In this document: piece by piece, positions 17,512 to 27,396 of the stretch | How the letters are laid out: each line of letters opens with the position of its first letter | Numbering within the stretch: position 1 is the first letter of the stretch | Assembly (NCBI RefSeq): GCF_003144035.1 | Contig: NZ_QFWT01000006.1 | Span: forward strand, 1-64,000 | Length of the DNA stretch: 64,000 nt | Source of the DNA: Vibrio albus | GTDB lineage: Bacteria; Pseudomonadota; Gammaproteobacteria; Enterobacterales; Vibrionaceae | Reading direction: 5' to 3' | Notes under the pieces: generated by a model | The model's input: only the letters and a program-made list of their open reading frames with translations | The model's database searches: none | What the model was told of the DNA's origin: nothing | Translations under genes and position numbers: made by a program

Positions 17512-19341
17512 ATGACGACTCCACAGATCGATAAACTGAGAAATATCGCGATCATCGCACACGTTGACCACGGTAAAACCACACTGGTAGATAAACTGCT
17601 TCAGCAGTCGGGAACGCTTGAGTCCCGTGGTGAAGTAGAAGAGCGAGTCATGGACTCGAACGATATCGAGAAAGAGCGTGGCATTACCATTCTGGCTAAG
17701 AACACGGCCATTAACTGGAATGACTACCGAATCAATATCGTTGATACTCCGGGACACGCCGACTTCGGTGGTGAAGTGGAACGTATTATGTCGATGGTCG
17801 ATTCTGTACTGTTGATTGTTGATGCTGTAGACGGCCCGATGCCACAGACGCGTTTCGTAACTCAGAAAGCATTTGCTCATGGTCTGAAGCCGATTTTGGT
17901 TATCAACAAAATTGACCGTCCGGGCGCTCGTCCTGACTGGGTAATGGATCAGGTATTTGACCTGTTCGATAACCTGGGTGCGACAGATGACCAGCTGGAC
18001 TTCCAGGTAGTATACGCTTCCGCACTGAATGGCTGGGCGACTCTGGAAGAAGGCGAAGAAGGCGAAAACATGGAGCCTTTGTTTGAGGCGATTGTCGAGA
18101 ACGTAAGTGCGCCAGAAGTTGACCTTGAAGGTTCACTGCAGATACAGGTTTCTCAGCTGGACTACAGCTCCTATGTAGGCGTTATCGGTGTTGGTCGCGT
18201 CACTCGTGGTACTGTTAAACCGAACCAGATGGTGACGGTAGTCGGTGCTGACGGTAAAACCCGTAACGGTAAAGTAGGTACGGTTCTGGGTTACCTTGGT
18301 CTTGAGCGTCATGAGGTAGAACAAGCTACCGCTGGTGACATTATTGCGTTTACCGGACTGGGTGAACTGAAGATCTCTGACACTATCTGTGACCAGGGTC
18401 AGGTAGAAGCACTGCCAGCACTGTCTGTTGATGAGCCGACGGTAACCATGACGTTCCAGGTAAACACCTCTCCGTTTGCGGGTAAAGAAGGTAAGTTTGT
18501 TACTTCACGTAACATTCTTGAGCGTCTGGAAAAAGAACTGGTTCACAACGTGGCACTACGTGTTGAACAGACTGATGACCCGGATAAATTCCGTGTTTCT
18601 GGTCGTGGTGAGCTGCACCTGTCTATTCTGATCGAAAACATGCGTCGTGAAGGCTTTGAGCTGGCGGTATCCCGTCCGGAAGTGATCATCAAAGAAGAAG
18701 ATGGCCAACTGATGGAACCGTATGAGACGGTAACCATCGACGTTCTGGAAGAGCATCAGGGCGGTATCATGGAGAATATCGGTCTGCGTAAAGGCGAACT
18801 GACTGATATGTCTCCGGATGGTAAGGGCCGTGTACGTATGGACTTTATGATGCCTTCTCGTGGTCTTATCGGCTTCCAGACTGAGTTTATGACCCTGACC
18901 TCTGGTTCTGGTCTGATGTACCACACATTTGACCACTATGGTCCGCATAAAGGCGGTGAAATCGGTCAGCGTATTAATGGCGTGCTGATCTCTAACGCGA
19001 CTGGTAAAGCTCTGACCTATGCCCTGTTTAACTTGCAGGAACGTGGTCGTCTGTTTACTGAGCACGCTGACGAAGTATATGAAGGCCAGGTTATCGGTAT
19101 TCATAACCGCTCCAACGACCTGACAGTAAACTGTCTGAAAGGTAAACAGCTGACTAACGTACGTGCTTCTGGTACGGATGAAGCTCAGGTGCTGACTCCT
19201 GCTATCAAATATACTCTGGAGCAGGCGCTGGAATTCATTGATGATGATGAACTGGTGGAAGTGACTCCGGAAAGCATCCGTATCCGTAAGAAGCTTCTTA
19301 CGGAAGCGGATCGTAAGCGCGCGAGCCGCCCTGCGAAATAA
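17512..19341 (+). CDS. bipA: ribosome-associated GTPase BipA/TypA
   Basis: 609 aa. Translational GTPase that binds ribosomes and supports 50S assembly and growth at low temperature or stress. The N-terminal GTPase domain has G1 AHVDHGKTT at about 16-24, the RGITI switch, [11 protein letters not shown] and [13 protein letters not shown]-like domains II, III and V follow, with the BipA-specific C-terminal domain ([35 protein letters not shown]). I start at the ATG at 17512, giving [21 protein letters not shown], the vibrio form. A TTG six codons upstream is in frame, and neither start has a strong Shine-Dalgarno. Confidence 0.96.
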   Translation: MTTPQIDKLRNIAIIAHVDHGKTTLVDKLLQQSGTLESRGEVEERVMDSNDIEKERGITILAKNTAINWNDYRINIVDTPGHADFGGEVERIMSMVDSVLLIVDAVDGPMPQTRFVTQKAFAHGLKPILVINKIDRPGARPDWVMDQVFDLFDNLGATDDQLDFQVVYASALNGWATLEEGEEGENMEPLFEAIVENVSAPEVDLEGSLQIQVSQLDYSSYVGVIGVGRVTRGTVKPNQMVTVVGADGKTRNGKVGTVLGYLGLERHEVEQATAGDIIAFTGLGELKISDTICDQGQVEALPALSVDEPTVTMTFQVNTSPFAGKEGKFVTSRNILERLEKELVHNVALRVEQTDDPDKFRVSGRGELHLSILIENMRREGFELAVSRPEVIIKEEDGQLMEPYETVTIDVLEEHQGGIMENIGLRKGELTDMSPDGKGRVRMDFMMPSRGLIGFQTEFMTLTSGSGLMYHTFDHYGPHKGGEIGQRINGVLISNATGKALTYALFNLQERGRLFTEHADEVYEGQVIGIHNRSNDLTVNCLKGKQLTNVRASGTDEAQVLTPAIKYTLEQALEFIDDDELVEVTPESIRIRKKLLTEADRKRASRPAK

Positions 19342-19350
19342 TCTTACTTT

Positions 19351-19376
19351 ATCCGGCCCGGAATTCCGGGCTGGAT
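19351..19376 (+). terminator. stem-loop after bipA
   Basis: ATCCGGCCCGGAA / TTCCGGGCTGGAT, a 13-bp arm pair with one G-T. GC-rich, but the following bases are CT-rich rather than a pure T run, so termination may be partial. Confidence 0.6.
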
Positions 19377-19454
19377 ACTTCTCCTCTCCTCCCTTATGCT
19401 TTAGCTATATACCTAAAACTCCTTTGCTATCAGGCAGAAATTAGCGGGCTGCTC

Positions 19455-20363
19455 ATGGAAAAGCTAAAACGTTTTCTTAATACCACTATACACTATCTTT
19501 TTTACCTGAAAGAAAGAGCCTCTCACGACCGTCTTAAAGTGAATGCCGGCTATATGGCTTACATTACGCTGCTTTCCCTTGTGCCTCTGTCAGCCGTGAT
19601 ATTATCTGCTATGACGCGTTTTCCGGCCTTTGAAGGGGTTGGAGAGCAGGTACAGCAGTTTATCTTCAGTAATTTTGTTCCGGCTGCCGGAGACGCTATC
19701 AGTGAGGCGCTGAATGCGTTTATTGCGAATACGGCCAAGATGACGACGGTTGGTGCACTGGCTCTGTTTGTCACGGCCCTGTTGCTGATTTCGGCCATCG
19801 ATAACAACCTGAATTTTATCTGGAGGGTGAGACAAAAGCGCCGTCGGGTGTACTCGTTCTCTATGTACTGGATGGTATTGACGCTTGGCCCTCTGCTGAT
19901 CGGGTCGAGTATTGCGCTCAGTTCGCATATTACTTCCCTGAGCGTACTCAGTGCAGGAGCGGTGAACTTTTTCTACCGGGTGATGCCGTCGTTATTGTCT
20001 TATTTTGCTTTCTTCGGTCTGTACCTTTTGGTGCCCAATATTAAGGTTCGGGTGAGCCATGCTCTGTTTGGCGCATTTGTTGCCGCATTGCTGTTCGAAC
20101 TTATCAAGTCGGGCTTTGCCTTTTATATGACGCAGTTCCCCAGCTATCATTTGATTTACGGAGCACTGGCCGCCATTCCGATCCTGTTTGTTTGGGTATA
20201 CCTGTGCTGGTTTATTGTGCTGATAGGGGCGGAAATTACAGCGAGTCTGGGTGAAAAAGAAAAATGGCATTGCGAGGTGCCGCTGGATTTCCATGTGGTC
20301 AGATTAATTCAACATAAATTAAAGGGAGCAGAGAGTGATAGCGCTGATTCAGAGGGTGAGTGA
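19455..20363 (+). CDS. yihY: YihY/BrkB-family inner membrane protein
   Basis: 302 aa integral membrane protein of the UPF0761 family (once misnamed RNase BN). Several hydrophobic segments are evident (about 40-60, 95-115, 140-165, 180-205, 215-235, 245-270). Conserved stretches include [19 protein letters not shown] near residue 30 and [20 protein letters not shown] near 230. Function is unknown; related proteins have been suggested as transporters. Its 3' end overlaps the dtd start by 29 bases, so the two are cotranscribed. Confidence 0.9.
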   Translation: MEKLKRFLNTTIHYLFYLKERASHDRLKVNAGYMAYITLLSLVPLSAVILSAMTRFPAFEGVGEQVQQFIFSNFVPAAGDAISEALNAFIANTAKMTTVGALALFVTALLLISAIDNNLNFIWRVRQKRRRVYSFSMYWMVLTLGPLLIGSSIALSSHITSLSVLSAGAVNFFYRVMPSLLSYFAFFGLYLLVPNIKVRVSHALFGAFVAALLFELIKSGFAFYMTQFPSYHLIYGALAAIPILFVWVYLCWFIVLIGAEITASLGEKEKWHCEVPLDFHVVRLIQHKLKGAESDSADSEGE

Positions 20364-20769
20364 AGCATCGGTAAAGGTGGACGGTGAGATCATCGGAGAA
20401 ATCGGCAGAGGTTTGTTGGTGTTGCTTGGGGTGGAAAGAGATGACGATGAAGCTAAGGCAAAGCGTCTGATGGAGCGGGTGACCACTTATCGTGTGTTCG
20501 GTGATGAAGACGACAAGATGAATCTGAACGTAAAACAGGTGGATGGCAGTGTGCTGGTGGTGTCTCAGTTTACTCTGCCGGCAGACACCAAAAAAGGCAC
20601 CAGAGCCGGATTTTCCCGTGGAGCTCACCCAAGTGAGGCTGAGCGTTTATATGAGCACTTTTCTGACCTCTGTTCTGAGGTTCTGCCGACTGAACGGGGC
20701 GCTTTCGCTGCGGATATGAAGGTATCGCTGGTCAATGACGGGCCGGTGACTTTCTGGCTGCAGGTGTGA
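20335..20769 (+). CDS. dtd: D-aminoacyl-tRNA deacylase
   Basis: 144 aa, cytosolic proofreading enzyme that removes D-amino acids (and Gly) from tRNAs. Full family length with the active-site motifs SQFTL at about residues 77-81 and [11 protein letters not shown] at the C-terminus. GTG start with GGGAG ten bases upstream, inside the yihY reading frame. Start [18 protein letters not shown] is typical. Confidence 0.95.
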   Translation: MIALIQRVSEASVKVDGEIIGEIGRGLLVLLGVERDDDEAKAKRLMERVTTYRVFGDEDDKMNLNVKQVDGSVLVVSQFTLPADTKKGTRAGFSRGAHPSEAERLYEHFSDLCSEVLPTERGAFAADMKVSLVNDGPVTFWLQV

Positions 20770-20807
20770 TCATGCTTTCTGTAGCTTAGGGAGCAGGCAG
20801 ATAGCGA

Positions 20808-20865
20808 TAAACAAACCCTCTGCGCCATGGATGGCGCAGCGGAGCCCCAGGGATGGATTTATGCG
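20808..20865 (-). repeat. REP-like palindromic element, copy 1
   Basis: Read on the minus strand it is TAAATCCATCCCTGGGGCT, then a hairpin with arms CTGCGCCAT / ATGGCGCAG, then a pyrimidine/purine tail ending GGTTTG. A related element on the plus strand is at 63505. It lies in the convergent gap between dtd and the AsmA-like gene. Both copies share TAAATNCATCCCTG and the CATCC centre, while the stem bases differ and remain paired. Confidence 0.75.
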
Positions 20866-20926
20866 TGTTTGTATTCGGTGTCTGTCTGCTGGTTGAGGCC
20901 TTTGAAAGTGGCAGAGGAGTAGAAAG

Positions 20927-22867
20927 TTAATCACACAACTGGGTATGCTGTTCAGTATTCTTAAGCAGATCAAAAACCGACTGCAGACATGGCTCGTTCA
21001 ACTGCAGTTGTAGTGTGCCTTCTTCCGGCTTCACCAGATCCAGATGCCCATTCAGTTTCCCTGTTAGCTGGTGGTTGTCTCCGTTTACCGTATCGGCCAG
21101 TGTTACCGGATTCAGTGTTAATCTTCCACGGTTGGCCGCAATATGGACAGCCGATATGGTGACAGGCTGAGTGATCAGGCTGTCTTCTGAAGGTGTCGTT
21201 ATCAGGACAGAATCACGCAAAGACCCTTGAAGGTTGCCACTGAGGCTATGATTCAGCATCAGCTTATCTCCGGCCAGCCCACTGGCTGTCAACTCAAACT
21301 CCGTAATGGCCTGCAATTCCCCATAGGATTTAGGTAGCCGGTCTGCGAACAGGCTGAACGGCAAGCCATCGGCAGAGATTTCCAGTTGCCACGGCTGGCT
21401 TAGCTGGTGGAAGTCGTATTGACCCCACGCCTCAATCAGACCGTTTTCCAGAGGCAAAATTGCCTGAGTCAGTTGCCACTTTCCTTCCGTACTTTGCATA
21501 CGGATCAGAGGTTGTTCGGTGAGTACCGTATCAAAACTGGCGTTATTTGCCCGCAGGGAGAGCTGTCCATTCCATAGCCCCGGTTGTTTATCTCTTATCA
21601 GCTCCAGTTGATTCCCTTCGGCACTAAAACCGGACAGCTGCCAGCTCGGCTGTTGTGCCAACTGGATAAACTGACTGTATTTTATCTCCAGTTGGTCGAT
21701 GGTAAGTTGTTGTATAGGTCGAAGAAGTGGATGTATAAAACGAGTGTCGCTCTCCGTTTCTGCGAACCACTTTACTCCATTGATATTCAGTTCCGCCAGG
21801 TGAGCGCTGTGAGGCGTAAATATGCCCCGGGCCTGCACCTGCCCTTCTCTGTAATCTGCTGTAAAATGGTCTAACAGCCAGCCATCGTCGGTGAAATGCA
21901 GCTGAAGTGCCGGGTCCAGAAGTTGTTGATCCATTACCCGGATACTTTCTGCATTCATAGAAAGAGTGCCTCCGGTTTGAGACTGAAATTCAAAAGGCCA
22001 GTTCAGTTGTTCTGCCGACAGGTCTAAGTTGGTCAGGGTGACACCGTCTATGCTGAAAGAGCTGTTGAGTATATCCAGGCTATTTATTCGGGACAGGCTT
22101 TCAAACGGGTGATGTTCCTGTGTGGTGAGAGTCAGGGATTTTTGTGATTGCTCAGCATCCAGATGCAGAGAGCTAATAGTGGCGTTAACTAAAGACCAGC
22201 CTTCATCTGACTGTTCGGCTTGCCCGGATAGTTTTCCTCCCCGCCAGTCGAATGACAGGCCGTATATGACACTTTTGTGGTCAGGCAGGTAATCACCGTC
22301 AATGAGCAGGTTGTTTAAAGCCTCGCCTTGCCAGTAGAGCTGGCTGGCCGAAAACTGAATGGTTCCATACGGAAGCTGGAAGGTTTCAGGGGGGAGCCGG
22401 GGCGCTTTGATCTGAATGTCACCATCACGTATCAGGAAGGTTTCATCGGCGTAATCGAAGCCAGAAATGGCGATCTGATGGATCTCACTCTGTTGCCGGA
22501 TTGAGGAAATCAGTGGAGGCAGAAAACCCGGAAAACCGGACTGCAGGCTCAGACCACTCAGGATGACACTGTCTACTATTGGTGTTATCTGGGTAAAAGA
22601 GGCCCGGTTTATCCAGATATCAGCGCTCTCGATTGCTAATGGCTGGTCTGAACCTGATGCGGTCACTTGTATTCCGTGGAGAGAAATATGGTCAGGGAAG
22701 GTAATGCTGGCTTCTTGAACGGTGATGGAGGCATCTGAATATTGCGCCAGGGTAAGATTCATCAGCCGGCTGGCGTATGGCCCCTGTAAAGCCCAATACA
22801 ACCCCGCTACCGCTAATAGTATTAGCAGTAGAAAGGTCATCGCGATAGCTAAAAGTCGTTTCTTCAT
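20927..22867 (-). CDS. AsmA-like envelope protein
   Basis: 646 aa. A single N-terminal membrane anchor (about 5-28, LLAIAMTFLLLILLAVAGLYWAL) is followed by a long periplasmic beta-rich chain typical of the AsmA/TamB-like bridge family. The first region ITVQEASITFPDHISLHGI resembles the AsmA amino part, and there is a Leu-rich repeat-like C-terminal portion (LTLNPVTLADTVNGDNHQLTGKL). Family members are linked to phospholipid movement to the outer membrane. No partner gene is adjacent. Upstream is a pckA terminator, so it is a single-gene unit. Confidence 0.75.
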   Translation of the reverse strand: MKKRLLAIAMTFLLLILLAVAGLYWALQGPYASRLMNLTLAQYSDASITVQEASITFPDHISLHGIQVTASGSDQPLAIESADIWINRASFTQITPIVDSVILSGLSLQSGFPGFLPPLISSIRQQSEIHQIAISGFDYADETFLIRDGDIQIKAPRLPPETFQLPYGTIQFSASQLYWQGEALNNLLIDGDYLPDHKSVIYGLSFDWRGGKLSGQAEQSDEGWSLVNATISSLHLDAEQSQKSLTLTTQEHHPFESLSRINSLDILNSSFSIDGVTLTNLDLSAEQLNWPFEFQSQTGGTLSMNAESIRVMDQQLLDPALQLHFTDDGWLLDHFTADYREGQVQARGIFTPHSAHLAELNINGVKWFAETESDTRFIHPLLRPIQQLTIDQLEIKYSQFIQLAQQPSWQLSGFSAEGNQLELIRDKQPGLWNGQLSLRANNASFDTVLTEQPLIRMQSTEGKWQLTQAILPLENGLIEAWGQYDFHQLSQPWQLEISADGLPFSLFADRLPKSYGELQAITEFELTASGLAGDKLMLNHSLSGNLQGSLRDSVLITTPSEDSLITQPVTISAVHIAANRGRLTLNPVTLADTVNGDNHQLTGKLNGHLDLVKPEEGTLQLQLNEPCLQSVFDLLKNTEQHTQLCD

Positions 22868-22950
22868 TATCTGTTTTTTACTCTCAGGCGTAGCGTTCAG
22901 GCAGGTCGTTTTGTCCCTGTTTTAACTCCATTGTAACTCTATGATTAAAT

Positions 22951-22978
22951 AAAAAAAGCCCCTCATAACAAGGGGCTT
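22951..22978 (-). terminator. pckA terminator
   Basis: On the minus strand AAGCCCCT / AGGGGCTT with a 7-nt loop and a run of seven T, 22 bases past the pckA stop. Confidence 0.93.
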
Positions 22979-23000
22979 AAATAAAGATAATAAGGGGTAG

Positions 23001-24629
23001 TTAGTCTAGCTGCGGACCAGCTGCAACCAAGGCTTTACCTTCTTCATTATCGGTATACTGCTCAAAGTTCTTAATAAAGCGCTGAGCCAGATCTTCTGCT
23101 TTGCTTTCCCATTGTAGCGGGTCGACATAAGTGTCACGTGGATCAAGGATTTCCTTATGGACGCCTGGCAGCTCTGTTGGTACTTCCAGATTAAATATCG
23201 GAATATGTTTGGTTTCCGCCTGTTCAATCGAGCCATTAAGAATATCATCGATAATACCGCGGGTATCCTGGATAGATATACGTTTGCCAGAACCGTTCCA
23301 GCCGGTATTCACCAGATAAGCTTCCGCGCCGACCGCTTCCATACGTTTAACCAGCACTTCTGCATACTTGGTTGGGTGCAGAGTCAGGAAGGCTGCACCA
23401 AAACAGGCTGAGAAAGTTGGCTGAGGCTCGGTAATACCGCGCTCTGTACCCGCCAGTTTGGCGGTAAAGCCAGACAGGAAGTGGTATTTGGTCTGTTCCG
23501 GGGTCAGTTTAGATACCGGAGGAAGCACGCCAAATGCATCAGCTGTCAGGAAAATAACCTTTTCAGCATGACCGGCTTTTGAGACAGGCTTAACGATGTT
23601 ATCGATATGATAAATAGGGTAAGAGACCCGGGAGTTCTCCGTTTTTGATGCATCGTCAAAGTCGATAGAACCATCGTTGCGCAGCACGACATTTTCCAGC
23701 AGAGCATCACGGCGGATCGCATTATAGATATCCGGTTCTGCTTCTTTCGACAGGCGGATAGTTTTCGCGTAGCAGCCCCCTTCGAAGTTGAAGACGCCAT
23801 TATCATCCCAGCCATGCTCATCATCACCAATCAGGCGACGCTTGGGATCGGTGGATAGGGTGGTTTTACCTGTACCGGACAGGCCGAAGAAAACGGCAAC
23901 GTCATCCTGCTCACCCACATTGGCAGAACAGTGCATGGATGCAATGCCTTTCAGTGGCAGGAAGTAGTTCATCATGGCGAAGATGCCTTTCTTCATTTCA
24001 CCGCCGTACCAGGTGCCGCCGATAAGCTGCATTCTTTCCGTGAGGTTGAATACGGTATAGTTTTCCGAATTAAGGCCGTGTTCCTGCCATTTCGGGTTAA
24101 CGGTTTTCGCCGCATTCATAATAACGAAGTCTGGTTCGAAAGTAGCCAGCTCTTCATCGGTCGGACGAATAAACATATTTTTGATAAAGTGTGCCTGCCA
24201 TGCGACTTCGGTAATGAAGCGGACACACATGCGAGTATCGGGGTTGGTACCACAATAACCATCGGTAACAAACAGACGTTTGCCGGATAGCTGTTTTGTG
24301 GTGGTTTGTTTCAGGTCATTCCAGACCTCTGTGCTGATCGGCTTGTTATCATTTTTGACCTGATCAGACGTCCACCACATAGTGTCACGGGTGGTATCAT
24401 CCTTAACAATATATTTATCTTTAGGTGAGCGACCGGTAAAGACTCCAGTATCAACAGCAACCGCGCCTAACTCAGTCACAACGCCTCTTTCAAATCCTTC
24501 TAAATCGTTGCGGGTTTCTTCCTCAAACAACTGCTCATAACTGGCGTTATGAACAATGTCTGTTACCCCCTCGATTCCATAGACGGAAAGATCAAGTTGT
24601 GCAGCCTTAGTGTGTTCTATAACAGTCAT
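23001..24629 (-). CDS. pckA: phosphoenolpyruvate carboxykinase (ATP)
   Basis: 542 aa, the first committed gluconeogenic enzyme: oxaloacetate + ATP to PEP + CO2 + ADP. The kinase-1a P-loop [11 protein letters not shown] lies at about residues 248-258, followed by the metal-binding GDDEHGW and the HIDNIVKP and [16 protein letters not shown] motifs. E. coli PckA is 540 aa. AGGAGC precedes the ATG. Monocistronic. In related bacteria CRP controls this gene; I found only a half-site-like TGTGATGAGC on the minus strand about 130 bases upstream. Confidence 0.97.
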   Translation of the reverse strand: MTVIEHTKAAQLDLSVYGIEGVTDIVHNASYEQLFEEETRNDLEGFERGVVTELGAVAVDTGVFTGRSPKDKYIVKDDTTRDTMWWTSDQVKNDNKPISTEVWNDLKQTTTKQLSGKRLFVTDGYCGTNPDTRMCVRFITEVAWQAHFIKNMFIRPTDEELATFEPDFVIMNAAKTVNPKWQEHGLNSENYTVFNLTERMQLIGGTWYGGEMKKGIFAMMNYFLPLKGIASMHCSANVGEQDDVAVFFGLSGTGKTTLSTDPKRRLIGDDEHGWDDNGVFNFEGGCYAKTIRLSKEAEPDIYNAIRRDALLENVVLRNDGSIDFDDASKTENSRVSYPIYHIDNIVKPVSKAGHAEKVIFLTADAFGVLPPVSKLTPEQTKYHFLSGFTAKLAGTERGITEPQPTFSACFGAAFLTLHPTKYAEVLVKRMEAVGAEAYLVNTGWNGSGKRISIQDTRGIIDDILNGSIEQAETKHIPIFNLEVPTELPGVHKEILDPRDTYVDPLQWESKAEDLAQRFIKNFEQYTDNEEGKALVAAGPQLD

Positions 24630-24636
24630 AGGTGCT

Positions 24637-24890
24637 CCTTATTAGATTTTTGTAGGGATTTTGTAAGAATTCTGAGATTCATGCTAGCAATCAGCATGGG
24701 AGAAAACAGGGAGGCAAGTCAAAAAATATTGACGATGGTTGGGTGTTTTTTAATCGCTCATCACATTTTGGATCTATGTTCATTTTATTAGACTAAATCG
24801 TTCAGTCTGAGCGTTAATTGACGGTTTTTAGAGTGCTGTGTACGGATTATTTTCTTTGTAACTTATTGATTATTTTGTTTTTATAAAGCA
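24637..24890. other. intergenic region between pckA and hslO
   Basis: About 250 bases holding the pckA promoter region. A short inverted repeat CATGCT/AGCATG sits at 24680-24698. No gene seen. Confidence 0.5.
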
Positions 24891-24891
24891 A

Positions 24892-24915
24892 AAGAGCCAG
24901 TTTTAGCTGGCTCTT
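24892..24915 (-). terminator. terminator after hslO
   Basis: AAGAGCCAG / CTGGCTCTT with a 6-nt loop. The minus-strand downstream side reads TTTGCTTTATAAAAAC. Closes the hslR-hslO unit. Confidence 0.8.
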
Positions 24916-24949
24916 GAGGAAAATATAATAAAACTTATTAAATTAATTG

Positions 24950-25831
24950 TTAATGTATGGTTTTATTTTGAAGGTCACCTTGTGCATAAAGCTCTGTGAT
25001 ATCACCTTCGTTAAACGTATAACTCGTGCCACAGTAATCACAATGTAAAGAAATTGTTCCTTTTTCCGCTAAAATGTCATAAATTTCATCTTTGTCTACG
25101 GTCAAAATAGCACCAGCACTTCTCTCTCTGGAACATCCGCAATGAAACTCTACAGGTTGCGGGGTAAACAGTTGTACTTTTTCCTGATTATATAACCGGT
25201 AAAGCAGTTCATTGGCAGGCAGTGAGAATAACTCTTCATCTTTAACCGTATTGGTAAGCTGCTCCAGATGTTCAAAGTCTTCAGGGGTACCGGTACCGTC
25301 TGGCATAATCTGCAGTAGCATACCAGCGGCGTGTGGTTTTCCTTCATATTCACCGAGGCGGAACCACAGGCGGGTTTTTAACTGTTCAGAGCGGATGAAA
25401 TAACCTTCCAGGCAATCAGCCAGAGTCTCGCCTTCCAGACCGACGACACCCTGATAGCGTTCACCTTGTTTTGGCGTGATTGTAATGACGAGATGGCCTT
25501 TTCCCATCAACTCATGCAGGCCTGCATCGTCGGCAATATCTCCTTCCCAGCGAGCCACGCCACGCACTTTCTGATCGTGGTCGCCGTTAATGACCGCCAG
25601 TGATACCGGGCCGTCTCCCTGAAGCTGCAGGGTAATAGAACCTTCAAATTTCAGGGTGGCTGTCAGCAGAGTCGTTGCGACCAGTAGCTCACCCAGCAGC
25701 TGTTGTACCGGCTGTGGATAGTCTTTGCTGGAAATAACATGTTGGTAGGTGTCGTCCAGTTGTACTAACTCACCACGAACGGAAAGATCGTCAAACAGGT
25801 AGCGGTTTAATACATTGTTTGCGTTTGCCAT
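24950..25831 (-). CDS. hslO: redox-activated chaperone Hsp33
   Basis: 293 aa, cytosolic holdase switched on by oxidation plus heat or bleach. The zinc-binding redox switch is complete: C231 and C233 (HCGCSRER) and C264 and C267 (HCDYCGT). The N-terminal core domain starts [25 protein letters not shown] lies ahead of the ATG. It is 16 bases downstream of hslR on the same strand, the classical hslRO pair. Confidence 0.97.
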   Translation of the reverse strand: MANANNVLNRYLFDDLSVRGELVQLDDTYQHVISSKDYPQPVQQLLGELLVATTLLTATLKFEGSITLQLQGDGPVSLAVINGDHDQKVRGVARWEGDIADDAGLHELMGKGHLVITITPKQGERYQGVVGLEGETLADCLEGYFIRSEQLKTRLWFRLGEYEGKPHAAGMLLQIMPDGTGTPEDFEHLEQLTNTVKDEELFSLPANELLYRLYNQEKVQLFTPQPVEFHCGCSRERSAGAILTVDKDEIYDILAEKGTISLHCDYCGTSYTFNEGDITELYAQGDLQNKTIH

Positions 25832-25847
25832 TAGGAAAAGCTCCAGC

Positions 25848-26240
25848 TTATTGATGTTTAAATTTAATGAGATCGCGACGCTGTTTTTTATCCGGCCGGC
25901 GATCAGGACTTGGGCTGTAGAGAGTGTTCAGTTTACGTTTCTGGGCATTCTCTTCTCGTTTGTTAACGCTTTCGGCTGTCTCTGTGTACAGTAGCTGAGC
26001 TTCCGGAGCACCACGGCGTCGGTCAGAGATTTGCTCGATGATGACGGTTTTCTCTTCATTACCCTGGCGAAGAGTAATGACGGCTCCTGTTTCGACAATT
26101 TTACTTGGCTTTGTGCGTTGACCATTATAGTGAACCTTGCCGCCATCAACCATATTGCGGGCAATGGAGCGAGTCTTATAAAAGCGGGCGGCCCACAGCC
26201 ATTTATCTAAGCGAACCGCTTCGGAACTGTTTGTTGTCAT
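25848..26240 (-). CDS. hslR: Hsp15, ribosome-associated heat-shock protein
   Basis: 130 aa. An S4 RNA-binding domain at residues about 9-70 ([30 protein letters not shown]) is followed by a basic C-terminal tail ([12 protein letters not shown]). The family binds 50S subunits carrying a stalled nascent chain. First gene of the hslR-hslO unit and divergent from gspC. Confidence 0.95.
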   Translation of the reverse strand: MTTNSSEAVRLDKWLWAARFYKTRSIARNMVDGGKVHYNGQRTKPSKIVETGAVITLRQGNEEKTVIIEQISDRRRGAPEAQLLYTETAESVNKREENAQKRKLNTLYSPSPDRRPDKKQRRDLIKFKHQ

Positions 26241-26309
26241 AGCTTCGTCATCTTCTATCAGTAAGTTTCGCTGCGTTATGGAACTAAGAAATAGTGACAG
26301 AAATCTACT

Positions 26310-26337
26310 TTTTCAAGGTTAACAGAATAAATATACT
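26310..26337 (+). promoter_or_regulatory. candidate promoter of the gsp operon
   Basis: TTTTCA and TATACT separated by 16 nt, about 90 bases before gspC. A small hairpin ATAACC-N5-GGTTAT lies at 26370-26386 in the leader. By eye, moderate match only. Confidence 0.3.
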
Positions 26338-26427
26338 GTCTCTAACCGTCCTATACTGATAAGGGTATGATAACCTTTGCGGTTATTTCACCAATATGCA
26401 TCTTGCTAAACAACATAAGGTTTTCTA

Positions 26428-27357
26428 ATGTCTCTTACTTTGAGTCAGAGTCCTAAAATAGCTGGCTTTCTGAACGGCATACTTCAGTTTCTGACGGCTT
26501 ATCAAGCCAGGCTCAGTACCGTTGTGGTGCTGATCTTTCTGTCGGTTTCCGCATGGATTGCCGGAGAGTTGATCTGGGGGGTAACAGAGAATGGGCCTAT
26601 GGTATCGCAGTGGAGCCCGGTTCCGGTTTCTGGCAAGCGAGCAGGTGCGCAAAGCGGGCAGGACATCTCGCAACTGGTGAATGCGAATCTGTTTGGTGAG
26701 TATTCAGAAAAAGCCGTCAGCAAACCCGTTGCGCCAGTTGTGACTGATGCGCCGAAAACCCGATTAAACTTAGTATTGGTGGGTGTGGTCTCAAGCAGTG
26801 CCCCTGAAACCAGCCTCGCGGTTATTGCCAACCGTGGTAGCCAGGCGACTTATGGAATAGGCGAAGAGATAGAAGGAACGCGGGCGACACTGAAGAGTGT
26901 GCTGGTGGATAGGGTAATTATTGATAATGCTGGTCGTTTCGAAACACTGATGCTGGAAGGGATTGAGTATAAGCGTTTATCTGGACAGCCTGTTCCAAAG
27001 GTGAACCGGGCTGCTTTACGCGGAGGTAATAACCCCGGGACACTGGAAAGCAATGAATTGGATCAAATTCGTCAGGAGATCACCGAGGACCCGCAGAAAA
27101 TAATGCAATATATCCGTCTGTCTCAGGTGAAAGAAGAAGATGAGATTATTGGGTACCGGGTGAGTCCGGGCTCTAAGCGGGCGTTGTTTGATTCTGTCGG
27201 GCTGCAGGAGGGGGATGTTGCGACGACCCTGAATGGAGAAGATTTGACCGATCCTAAAGCCATGGGGCGGATCTGGCAGAATGTGTCTGATTTGACAGAG
27301 CTAAACCTGACGGTGATTCGTGATGGTCAGCCGTATGACATTTATATCGTATTTTAA
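26428..27357 (+). CDS. gspC: type II secretion protein GspC (EpsC)
   Basis: 309 aa inner-membrane protein that links the platform to the secretin. Short cytoplasmic start, one membrane helix at about 31-51, HR domain (about 95-170, TRLNLVLVGVVSSSAPETSLAVI) that touches GspD N0, and a C-terminal PDZ domain (about 215-309, IIGYRVSPGSKRALFDSVGLQ). First gene of the twelve-gene operon gspC-N. Exported substrates in vibrios include proteases, chitinases and biofilm proteins. Confidence 0.96.
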   Translation: MSLTLSQSPKIAGFLNGILQFLTAYQARLSTVVVLIFLSVSAWIAGELIWGVTENGPMVSQWSPVPVSGKRAGAQSGQDISQLVNANLFGEYSEKAVSKPVAPVVTDAPKTRLNLVLVGVVSSSAPETSLAVIANRGSQATYGIGEEIEGTRATLKSVLVDRVIIDNAGRFETLMLEGIEYKRLSGQPVPKVNRAALRGGNNPGTLESNELDQIRQEITEDPQKIMQYIRLSQVKEEDEIIGYRVSPGSKRALFDSVGLQEGDVATTLNGEDLTDPKAMGRIWQNVSDLTELNLTVIRDGQPYDIYIVF

Positions 27358-27396
27358 ATCTGGCAGCGGAATGCCGGAGTATTTGGAGAGTACCAA

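Noticed and set aside
24750..24775. CRP-like TGTGATGAGC upstream of pckA
   Set aside because: One good half-site only. Control by CRP is plausible from other species but not shown here.
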